DNA of 7,557 nt from contig DPZW01000082.1 of the NCBI GenBank assembly GCA_003536545.1, positions 1 through 7,557 on the forward strand. The letters are read 5' to 3'. Position numbers and translations under genes: made by a program. Position 1 is the first letter of the stretch. Every line of letters begins with the position of its first letter. The notes under the pieces were generated by a model. It made no database searches. It worked only from the letters and a program-made list of their open reading frames with translations, and had not been told where the DNA came from. Below, piece by piece: positions 1-5,383 of the stretch. This DNA comes from Rhodospirillaceae bacterium. Its GTDB lineage: Bacteria > Pseudomonadota > Alphaproteobacteria > UBA11073.

Positions 1-160
1 TGATGGTTTCCTGCAGCTTTTCCATTTTGGTTTCCACATCATCCTGTGGCGCGGGCGATTTTGCCGGAGTTTGAGATTTTTCAGGGCCTGTTGTCTGCGC
101 TGCTTTACGAGATACCAAATCCAAGTCTAATTTTTCTGCAGTTGCACTCTCGGCAGCCAT
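1..160 (-). CDS. Unrecognised protein, N-terminal 53 residues only (cut by window edge)
   Basis: The reading frame is open from ATG at 160 down to the window edge. It is preceded by a strong Shine-Dalgarno sequence (AGGGGG on the minus strand, plus-strand 165-170) four bases before the ATG, so this start is well supported. The visible protein begins MAAESATAEKLDLDLVS and continues as a low-complexity stretch rich in Ala, Pro, Gln, Lys and Thr up to about residue 38. A charged segment follows (DDVETKMEKLQETI) that could begin a coiled coil or helix. There is no signal peptide or membrane segment in the visible part. The gene lies 99 bases downstream of ilvE on the same strand, with a possible terminator between them, so it may have its own promoter. 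The family cannot be named from this fragment. Confidence 0.7.
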   Translation of the reverse strand, partial: MAAESATAEKLDLDLVSRKAAQTTGPEKSQTPAKSPAPQDDVETKMEKLQETI

Positions 161-226
161 GTTTCCCCCTGAAGCAAACATATTGATTCGCAATTCTTAA
201 TGGATACCATGGTTTTCGCAGGGCGC

Positions 227-260
227 AAAAGCAGAATTAAGAAAAATCAATCTTTTCTGC
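227..260 (-). terminator. Possible intrinsic terminator after ilvE
   Basis: Read on the minus strand, GCAGAA overlaps the end of the ilvE stop codon and pairs with TTCTGC (plus-strand 255-260 with 231-236). An inner AAGA/TCTT pairing (251-254 with 239-242) extends the stem across a two-base bulge, and the loop has eight bases. Four T residues follow directly (plus-strand AAAA at 227-230). The stem is AT-rich and so weak, but its position just after the stop codon fits a terminator for ilvE. Confidence 0.4.
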
Positions 261-1132
261 TACTTCCGAACCTCTGCTGCGTAATCCTGCATCAAACCAC
301 GCACCAAATCCCCTAATTTATAGCGGTGTTCAGCAATTTCACCCACCGGCGCAATTTCTGCGGCTGTGCCTGTGAGAAAACAGCCATCAAAATCGCCAAG
401 CTCCGAAGGAAGAATGGTGCGGATATGAACCTTGATCCCCCGGCGGGCCGCAAGCTCCAGCACGGTCTGACGCGTAATGCCGTCCAAAAAGGCATCCGGC
501 GTGGGGGTGTGCAATTCGCCGTTTTTGACAAAGAAGATATTGGCCACCGTCGCTTCGGCCACATGGCCGCGGTGGTCCAGGACCAATGCATCATCATAGC
601 CCAATGCATCTGCTTCCTGCTTGGCCATTGTCGATGTGACATAAAGGCCCGAAGCCTTGGCATGAATGGGGGCAGCTTTGGCAGAAATGCGCTGCCAATT
701 CGCCATCATGAGGCGCAAGCCGCGCTCATGCTGCTCTGGTGTGAAATAACTGGGCCAGAACCAGGCGGCAATCATAATATGCGTCTGGGTCTTGAGGCCT
801 GCGATGCCCATCTGTTCCGGGCCGCGCCAGACCAGCGGACGAATATAAGCATCACCGAGATTATTTTTTTGCAGAACCTCACGTGTGGCTGCATTCACTT
901 CATCCTGTGAATAGGGGATTTTCATCCGCAATGTTTCGGCCGAATAAAACAGGCGCGCTGTATGTTCTTCGCATTTGAAAATTTTGCCGCCATAAGCGCG
1001 CGTGCCTTCAAAGACCGCAGAAGCATAATTCAGCCCATGTGAGAGCACATGGATTTTCGCCTCGCGCCACGGCACCATTTTGCCGTCTATCCAAATCCAG
1101 CCATCACGATCATCATAGGGTTGGTCCAACAT
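260..1132 (-). CDS. ilvE: Branched-chain amino acid aminotransferase (class IV PLP enzyme)
   Basis: IlvE transfers amino groups between glutamate and the keto acids of leucine, isoleucine and valine, in the cytoplasm. The protein shows the class IV fold-type hallmarks: WIWIDGKMVPW near the start, the HGLNYASAVFEGTRAY block (about residues 32-47), the PLP-binding lysine in HAKASGLY at residue 159 (the position of the E. coli catalytic lysine), EATVANIFFV (about 193-202), and the GTAAEI phosphate-binding motif near 255. The length of 290 residues is normal for the family. I chose ATG at 1132 because a GAAGG Shine-Dalgarno lies eight bases upstream. The longer TTG start at 1183 would add 17 unlikely residues and overlap the response regulator. 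The gene is divergent from the two-component regulator across a 44-base gap, so the two promoters must overlap each other or the coding starts. Confidence 0.95.
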   Translation of the reverse strand: MLDQPYDDRDGWIWIDGKMVPWREAKIHVLSHGLNYASAVFEGTRAYGGKIFKCEEHTARLFYSAETLRMKIPYSQDEVNAATREVLQKNNLGDAYIRPLVWRGPEQMGIAGLKTQTHIMIAAWFWPSYFTPEQHERGLRLMMANWQRISAKAAPIHAKASGLYVTSTMAKQEADALGYDDALVLDHRGHVAEATVANIFFVKNGELHTPTPDAFLDGITRQTVLELAARRGIKVHIRTILPSELGDFDGCFLTGTAAEIAPVGEIAEHRYKLGDLVRGLMQDYAAEVRK

Positions 1133-1140
1133 TGCGCTTG

Positions 1141-1145
1141 CCTTC
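1141..1145 (-). promoter_or_regulatory. Shine-Dalgarno sequence deciding the ilvE start
   Basis: GAAGG on the minus strand sits eight bases before ATG 1132. The alternative upstream TTG at 1183 has no comparable site, so translation most likely begins at 1132. Confidence 0.6.
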
Positions 1146-1176
1146 GTTATCTGTTGGCTGCAATTTATCAGGGCCG

Positions 1177-1887
1177 ATGACAAAATCCAGTGTTCTTTTA
1201 GCTGAAAAGCCTGCCCCGCATATTCTGGTGGTGGATGATGATGACCGCTTGCGCAACTTGCTGCGGGATTATTTGTCCAGCAATGGTTTTCTGATCACCA
1301 CCGCAGAAGATGCACCCACCGCGCGCGCGATGCTGGCGCGCCTGCAATTTGATTTGGCCATTCTGGATGTGATGATGCCGGGTGAAGATGGTTTTTCATT
1401 GGGCAAATCTTTGCGCGAAATGTCTGACATGCCAATCTTGTTTTTAACCGCACGCGGTGAAAGCAAGGACCGCATTGCAGGATTACGCACCGGCGCGGAT
1501 GATTATCTGCCCAAGCCGTTTGAGCCCGAAGAGCTGGTTTTGCGCCTGGGTGCCATTTTGCGCCGCCAGGCAGCGGCCGCGCCAGTTGAACAAGCGGAAT
1601 ATCAATTGGGGCCTTATCGCTGGTCTCCGGAAATGGGAGAACTGCATGGAAATAATACAGCCATTAAACTTTCGGATATGGAAAATAAATTATTGCGCGC
1701 ATTGGCGAGCAAACCAGGTCAGCCGATGAACCGTGATGCATTGGCAGAACTGATGGGCATTCAAACCGCATCGCGCAGCATTGATGTAATGGTGGTGCGC
1801 CTGCGGCGCAAATTGGGCGATGATCCGCAAATGCCGCGCATCCTACAGACCCTGCGCGGCCAGGGTTATGTATTACGGATTACATAA
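1177..1887 (+). CDS. OmpR/PetR-family response regulator
   Basis: This is a two-domain transcription factor of 236 residues, the normal length for the OmpR/PhoB family. The receiver domain spans about residues 14-130: acidic pocket D20-D23 in ILVVDDDD, phospho-acceptor D64 in LAILDVMMPGEDG, switch threonine T91 in LFLTARG, and the conserved lysine K113 in YLPKPF. A winged-helix DNA-binding domain follows (about 142-236), ending in the typical VMVVRLRRKLGDD recognition region and TLRGQGYVL wing. It should be phosphorylated by the EnvZ-like kinase at 2664-3974 and bind target promoters as a dimer. ATG 1177 fits homologues, though the upstream AGGG is only three bases away and weak. The gene ends inside the 3' end of the opposite-strand gene (15-base overlap). 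In many alphaproteobacteria such a regulator lies next to ilvE and directly before its kinase; here another gene intervenes. Confidence 0.93.
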   Translation: MTKSSVLLAEKPAPHILVVDDDDRLRNLLRDYLSSNGFLITTAEDAPTARAMLARLQFDLAILDVMMPGEDGFSLGKSLREMSDMPILFLTARGESKDRIAGLRTGADDYLPKPFEPEELVLRLGAILRRQAAAAPVEQAEYQLGPYRWSPEMGELHGNNTAIKLSDMENKLLRALASKPGQPMNRDALAELMGIQTASRSIDVMVVRLRRKLGDDPQMPRILQTLRGQGYVLRIT

Positions 1888-2580
1888 TGGATAATTCTTG
1901 ACCGTGCATCTTTGAAACTCCCGTTTTTCGCAATGCGCAGGCGGTGAAGTGAAATAAGATAGTGCCCTATCCATCGGCGGCGTAAATGCCCATGATGGCG
2001 AGCTGAATGACTTGAGATACAGTTGCGCCATTGGCGGCGACAATTCCAACCAGCCATCATCATATAAAAGCTGATCCATCAAGCCTTGCCCATGAGGCTC
2101 TTTGGCCAGAATAGAGCCAGGACATTCACTGCCATAATACCCGACATGTTGGGGCCAGCAAAATTGACGGAAGGTTGGATCAAGCAAAAAAACTTTCTCA
2201 CCCTCTGTTGGGCGTATATTAATTGCAACACCTACATGTTTGAAAGATGCATTGCGCCTGAATAAATCTGCATAAATTAAATCCACACTGAAACAGTGAT
2301 GAGAAATACCCAAATCTTCCAGCCCATAGGAGATAACGGCCTGCGAGAATTCACATTTCCCAGTCAGAGGGTGCTGAAGAATTGGGGGAGATGAATCTGC
2401 CTGCAAGGGATCGATAGATTGATTAATTTGCACGCGGGCTGCATAAATCAGCCAATCCAGAAAATGCGCAGTTTCACCAGGTTCAAGTGCCACGCCTTTT
2501 TGGAGCCTGAAAATGATTTCATCAGGCCTGCCACACGGCTCAAATTTGGGATCCGGGCCTGGAAATGGATAGTCGTTCAT
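1873..2580 (-). CDS. Predicted papain/transglutaminase-like thiol hydrolase or deamidase (Cys-His-Asp triad)
   Basis: I do not recognise a named family. The protein has 235 residues from ATG 2580; an in-frame ATG at 2586 would add two. Three short blocks look like a papain- or transglutaminase-type triad: Cys76 in GKCEFSQAVISYGLE (Cys at the start of a helix), His115 in KHVGVAINI (strand), and Asp134 in VFLLDPTFRQF. The spacings are 39 and 19 residues. This order and spacing resemble bacterial C-H-D thiol enzymes such as the Pasteurella toxin C3 domain, YopT and transglutaminase-like proteins, but that is motif-level inference. There is no signal peptide or membrane helix. No Shine-Dalgarno is visible. 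The gene is AT-rich (row 2221-2280 is 33% G+C by hand count), opposite in strand to its neighbours, and separates a response regulator from its kinase, all of which suggest acquisition. It could be a peptidase, a deamidase or an effector. Confidence 0.75.
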   Translation of the reverse strand: MNDYPFPGPDPKFEPCGRPDEIIFRLQKGVALEPGETAHFLDWLIYAARVQINQSIDPLQADSSPPILQHPLTGKCEFSQAVISYGLEDLGISHHCFSVDLIYADLFRRNASFKHVGVAINIRPTEGEKVFLLDPTFRQFCWPQHVGYYGSECPGSILAKEPHGQGLMDQLLYDDGWLELSPPMAQLYLKSFSSPSWAFTPPMDRALSYFTSPPAHCEKREFQRCTVKNYPLCNP

Positions 2581-2592
2581 AAGCATAAAATA

Positions 2593-2607
2593 GCTGCGCA
2601 GCGCAGC
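2593..2607. repeat. 15-base palindrome in the gap before the thiol-hydrolase gene
   Basis: GCTGCGC and GCGCAGC form a perfect inverted repeat around one central A. It lies seven bases before the first possible ATG (2586) of the minus-strand gene, in the 77-base divergent gap shared with the kinase gene. It could be an operator, or in RNA a six-pair hairpin with a three-base loop. Confidence 0.55.
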
Positions 2608-2663
2608 CTAAGTCGATTAATTTAATAGTTTCATCACAGCCTTGGGCAGGTTATGTTGCCCCG

Positions 2664-3974
2664 ATGAAGCTCTTCCGCAGCCGCCTTCTGCCCCGCACGC
2701 TGTTTTTCCGGTCGTTGTTGATTGTCATCACGCCGGTGGTGGTGCTACAGGCCCTGGTCGCATTTATTTTCCTGAACTGGCATTGGGAAGCTGTCACCAA
2801 CCGCCTGGCTGAAGCGGTCGCGAGCGAGATTGCCTTTACGCTGGATGTCATGGATACGCAGCCTGGCGAAGATACCGCGCAAGTCATGGCGATAGCGTCT
2901 AAAAATACGCATCTGAAATTTGAACTGATGCCAGATGAAAAAATGGGCCGCAATGACCCGCGGCGGCAGACAATTTTATCGCGCATGATTGGCTCTGCCG
3001 TCAAACGCTCCCTGCCCTATCCTGCGCGCGTGCAATTGGGACGCAAAGAAAAAACTTATGAGATTGATGTGATGACACCGCGCGGGCTGCTGCATGTGAC
3101 CGTGCCGGAACGGCGTGTGTTTACGGTATCCACCTATAGTTTTATTATCTGGTTTTCTGTCGCAGCGTTTTTATTGCTGACGATTTCCATTCTGTTTTTA
3201 CGCGGACAAGTGCGCCCCATCCGCCGCCTGGCCGAGGCCGCCGAAGCATTTGGCAGCGGCGTTGAAAAATCATTCAAGGTTGAGGGCGCGCGCGAAGTGC
3301 GCCGTGCGGGTAATGCTTTTCTGGTGATGCGGGATCGCATCCGCCGCCAGATCGCCCAGCGCACGGAAATGCTGGCGGGCGTATCGCATGATCTGCGCAC
3401 GCCGCTCACGCGCATGAAATTACAACTGGCGATGATGAAGGATAAAGGTACGGATGAATTAAAATCAGATGTCACAGAAATGGAGGCAATGATTGATGCC
3501 TATTTGCAATTCGCACGCGGTGAAGGCGAAGAGACTGCAACAGAAATTCACCTGAATGAATTGATTGCACAGCTTGCCAAAGATGCCGAACGCATGAGTG
3601 ATAAAAATATCGACCTGAAGCTGATTCCTGCTCGCGCCACTGTGCGGCCACACGCACTGCGCCGCGCCCTGGATAACCTGGTGCAAAATGCGCTGCGTTA
3701 TGCCACGCAATGCGGCATCACACTGGAACGCACGGATGAACATATTCATCTCTTCATTGATGATAACGGCCCGGGTATTCCAGAAAGTGCGCGCGAAGAT
3801 GTGTTCCGTCCGTTTTTTAGATTGGAAGAATCGCGCAACGCCGCATCGGGCGGCATTGGATTGGGATTGGCGATTGCGCGCGATATTATCCTTGCGCATG
3901 GCGGCGAGATTGAATTGCAGGATAGCCCCATGGGCGGTTTGCGTTGCGCGGTTAAATTGCCCACATCAACATAA
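2664..3974 (+). CDS. EnvZ-like membrane sensor histidine kinase
   Basis: This protein of 436 residues is the likely partner of the OmpR-type regulator at 1177-1887. Architecture: transmembrane segment 1 at about 17-38, a periplasmic sensor region at about 39-157 of unknown ligand, transmembrane segment 2 at about 158-179, and a HAMP linker at about 180-232. The dimerisation/phosphoacceptor H box has His242 in AGVSHDLRTPLTRMK; the DLRT residues also support phosphatase activity in the EnvZ class. The ATPase domain has an N box (N338 and N342 in DNLVQNALRYA), a G1 box (D367 in DDNGPGI), an F box (FRPFFRLEESR) and a G2 box (GGIGLGLAI, from 396). All catalytic motifs are intact. The N-terminus (RLLPRTLFFRSLLIVITP) matches alphaproteobacterial EnvZ-like kinases, supporting ATG 2664. 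Its upstream Shine-Dalgarno is poor, and a small GGGCA/TGCCC hairpin (2644-2661) precedes the start. Confidence 0.94.
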   Translation: MKLFRSRLLPRTLFFRSLLIVITPVVVLQALVAFIFLNWHWEAVTNRLAEAVASEIAFTLDVMDTQPGEDTAQVMAIASKNTHLKFELMPDEKMGRNDPRRQTILSRMIGSAVKRSLPYPARVQLGRKEKTYEIDVMTPRGLLHVTVPERRVFTVSTYSFIIWFSVAAFLLLTISILFLRGQVRPIRRLAEAAEAFGSGVEKSFKVEGAREVRRAGNAFLVMRDRIRRQIAQRTEMLAGVSHDLRTPLTRMKLQLAMMKDKGTDELKSDVTEMEAMIDAYLQFARGEGEETATEIHLNELIAQLAKDAERMSDKNIDLKLIPARATVRPHALRRALDNLVQNALRYATQCGITLERTDEHIHLFIDDNGPGIPESAREDVFRPFFRLEESRNAASGGIGLGLAIARDIILAHGGEIELQDSPMGGLRCAVKLPTST

Positions 3975-3975
3975 C

Positions 3976-4000
3976 AAAAAGGGCCGCATTGCGGCCCCTT
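3976..4000. terminator. GC-rich hairpin after the kinase gene; T tract is on the minus strand
   Basis: GGGCCGC (3981-3987) and GCGGCCC (3991-3997) form a perfect seven-pair stem with an ATT loop, two bases after the kinase stop codon. Five A residues precede it (3976-3980) and only CTT follows. Read on the plus strand the U tract is missing; read on the minus strand it is a standard stem followed by TTTTT. It may end kinase transcription weakly and block antisense transcription strongly. Confidence 0.6.
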
Positions 4001-4190
4001 GAATGCCAATAATATATGCCTGTTTTTGCGCCGTTGCAACTAAATTATTTTCGCATGAAATATTACATTTTGTTGACAGAAAGCTTAATCAGAGTCATCC
4101 TGAAATTGTTGCTATGCGGCGCAACCGTGGGTTTTGACAACAATTTTCCCCACGTTAATCACAACTAAAATGTTGGATTTCAAAAAGTAG
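4001..4190. other. AT-rich intergenic stretch without a recognisable gene
   Basis: I see no credible protein or known RNA here. It contains two TTGACA hexamers (4073-4078 and 4134-4139), one GAGTC that fits the CcrM methylation motif GANTC (4092-4096), and an eight-base inverted repeat, TTGCGCCG at 4026-4033 with CGGCGCAA at 4117-4124. A shorter local pairing GTTGC/GCAAC is also possible around 4108-4125. It probably holds the promoter of the downstream GAF gene. Confidence 0.5.
4134..4161 (+). promoter_or_regulatory. Possible sigma-70 promoter for the GAF-domain gene
   Basis: A perfect -35 hexamer TTGACA (4134-4139) is followed after 16 bases by TAATCA (4156-4161), a poor -10 match. If used, transcription would begin near 4168 and give a leader of about 130 bases. 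The other TTGACA at 4073 has no acceptable -10 partner. Confidence 0.3.
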
Positions 4191-4208
4191 TTTGCCAAAC
4201 CTGGGGTG

Positions 4209-4292
4209 TGCCTTTTCGGCATGGTCGGTGATGGCGGCTGCCCCGCATGACAGTCTGTTAGCACAGACCATCGCCCCTCTTAACAGCGGGAG
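4209..4292 (+). promoter_or_regulatory. Candidate structured mRNA leader before the GAF/fRMsr gene
   Basis: The transcript can fold into a compact three-way junction. The closing stem is 4227-4233 with 4269-4275 (seven pairs, one G-U). Hairpin A is GCGG 4234-4237 with CCGC 4243-4246. Hairpin B is GTCTGT 4253-4258 with ACAGAC 4263-4268 around loop TAGC. Both hairpins abut the closing stem. A smaller TGCC/GGCA hairpin (4209-4221) precedes it. CCC at 4274-4276, partly in the closing stem, could instead pair with GGG (4288-4290) of the Shine-Dalgarno, giving a possible on/off choice. It matches no riboswitch class I can recall, so this is a structural inference only. Confidence 0.35.
4288..4292 (+). 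promoter_or_regulatory. Shine-Dalgarno sequence deciding the GAF gene start
   Basis: GGGAG lies seven bases before ATG 4300. It favours this start over the longer in-frame ATG at 4192, whose extra 36 residues resemble no fRMsr N-terminus. Confidence 0.6.
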
Positions 4293-4299
4293 ATGGACA

Positions 4300-4797
4300 A
4301 TGGGAGAAATTTTGCCAATAAATACTGCCGTCCGCAAAGACGATGTCTATGCAGTGGCGACACAACAAATTGATAAATTATTACGACATGAACCCGACCT
4401 GACGGCGAACCTGGCGAATATTGCAGCCGTCCTGCACAATGATTTTGGATTTTTATGGGTGGGGTTTTATTTGCGGCGCGACACGGATCTGGTATTGGGG
4501 CCATTTCAAGGGCCGCAAGCTTGCCCGCGGATTGCCATCGCACCCAACCCGGCCAATCTTTGTGGGCAGGCAGCAGCCCTGGGCACGGTGGCGATCATCG
4601 GCAATATGTCTGAATTTCCGGATTATGTTCCCTGTCATTCCCATGCGCGGTCGGTCATCGTTTATCCATTGGCCATCAATGGGCGAAGTGAAATGATCCT
4701 TTATATCGAAGGCATCGCGTTTTCAGCCTTTGATGATGCGGACCGCATGGGACTGGAAAACATTATGCGCCTGATAGAGCGGTATTATTATCGCTAG
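4300..4797 (+). CDS. GAF-domain protein, free methionine-R-sulfoxide reductase (fRMsr/MsrC) family, divergent substrate site
   Basis: The protein has 165 residues, the same length as E. coli MsrC (YebR), and is essentially one GAF domain. Family blocks are clear: FLWVGFYL (51-58), LVLGPFQGPQAC (64-75), LCGQAAALG (87-95) and FSAFDDADRMGLE (141-153). Family members reduce free methionine-R-sulfoxide with three cysteines and thioredoxin. All three align here: Cys75, Cys88 and Cys112. Residues recalled as substrate-binding acids in E. coli differ: Glu125 aligns with Val119, Asp141 with Tyr135, and Asp143 with Glu137. There is also a short insertion before Cys88 (APNPAN). Redox chemistry may remain while the substrate differs, or the protein may be a sensor. 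The start at 4300 follows a good GGGAG site. The stop codon overlaps that of the UPF0262 gene on the other strand. Confidence 0.85.
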   Translation: MGEILPINTAVRKDDVYAVATQQIDKLLRHEPDLTANLANIAAVLHNDFGFLWVGFYLRRDTDLVLGPFQGPQACPRIAIAPNPANLCGQAAALGTVAIIGNMSEFPDYVPCHSHARSVIVYPLAINGRSEMILYIEGIAFSAFDDADRMGLENIMRLIERYYYR

Positions 4798-5249
4798 GCC
4801 TGGCGGCGTTGGGTCAATAAAAACAGGAGGGTGAACAGCAATCGCGCCGTACCGAGATCAGCAGTCAGGTACGGCGCAAGCTGTTTGAGGATCATTTCTG
4901 CCCCTTCATTATGCATCGCGCGGCGGCCCATATCAATGGCTTCACTGCGCGAATGCGGCGCGTGATGCCGCAGCGCAGAACCATGCGCGCCAATCATCAA
5001 ATCATAATCAATCATCAGGCGACGCAGGGGGGAAAAATGAATTGGCATTTCCGTTGAGCCGATTTGCAGCAGCAGAGCTGTATCCGTCAGAGAGATCATT
5101 AAGTCATAAGGCGGTGGCGTGCCATCAAGCAACATCACGGCGGCATCACGTTGGATTTCACCTGCAATCGTCTGGCAATCCTGCAAGACTCCCAGGGGCA
5201 GCTTATCCAACAATTCAGCAGTGAGCGTGACAGTTTTAAGTGCGGTCAT
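4794..5249 (-). CDS. UPF0262 family protein
   Basis: This is a conserved protein of unknown function found in alphaproteobacteria. The C-terminal half carries the family signature: SPLRRLMIDYDLMI, then SEAIDMGRRAMHNEGAE, then ADLGTARLLFTLLFLL near the end. At 151 residues from ATG 5249 it has normal family length. That start gives MTALKTVTLTAELL, which resembles the usual UPF0262 N-terminus; ATG 5270 would add seven residues and has no Shine-Dalgarno either. Only a weak GGGCGG precedes 5249. There are no membrane segments or signal peptide. UPF0262 genes often lie downstream of murA and hisD in this class. Here murA is on the same strand upstream, but hisD is absent and the NTAN1-like gene lies between. 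The gene converges on the GAF gene with a four-base overlap. Confidence 0.88.
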   Translation of the reverse strand: MTALKTVTLTAELLDKLPLGVLQDCQTIAGEIQRDAAVMLLDGTPPPYDLMISLTDTALLLQIGSTEMPIHFSPLRRLMIDYDLMIGAHGSALRHHAPHSRSEAIDMGRRAMHNEGAEMILKQLAPYLTADLGTARLLFTLLFLLTQRRQA

Positions 5250-5348
5250 GCCGCCCACATTACATGTCATCCCGGAAAACGCGAAGCGTTTATTAGGGAT
5301 CTATCACTGATAATTTTATAAAACAATAAAACTTTAATAAAATTATTT

Positions 5349-5377
5349 TTGTTATTCTCGAATAAAAATTGTAAAAT
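5349..5377 (+). promoter_or_regulatory. Likely sigma-70 promoter of the NTAN1-like gene, possibly leaderless
   Basis: TTGTTA (5349-5354) and TAAAAT (5372-5377) are 17 bases apart within a very AT-rich stretch (about 5305-5380). Only six bases separate the -10 element from ATG 5384, so the expected transcription start falls on or next to the start codon. No Shine-Dalgarno is present before the ATG. Confidence 0.5.
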
Positions 5378-5383
5378 ACCCTA

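Noticed and set aside
326..910. 194-codon plus-strand open frame across ilvE
   Set aside because: It is antisense to a clearly conserved gene and its translation has no recognisable motifs.
1039..1176. Longer response regulator beginning at 1039
   Set aside because: The added 46 residues run antisense through the ilvE start and look non-coding; the normal receiver domain begins shortly after ATG 1177.
1133..1183. Longer ilvE from a TTG start at 1183
   Set aside because: The extra 17 residues do not resemble IlvE N-termini, the start would overlap the response regulator start, and ATG 1132 has a good GAAGG site.
3465..3899. 144-codon minus-strand open frame inside the kinase gene
   Set aside because: Antisense shadow of the kinase ATPase domain, with no ribosome site and no family resemblance.
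4155..4169. CtrA box (TTAA-N7-TTAA)
   Set aside because: The sequence is TTAA-N7-TAAA; the second half-site is imperfect, so it is not strong enough to call.
4201..4292. tRNA, SRP RNA or known riboswitch
   Set aside because: No cloverleaf with T-loop, no GGAAGG-type SRP tetraloop region and no recalled riboswitch core is present; only a generic fold can be argued.
4192..4299. 36-residue N-terminal extension of the GAF protein
   Set aside because: It resembles no fRMsr sequence, lacks a Shine-Dalgarno, and the protein from 4300 has exactly the usual length and a good GGGAG site.
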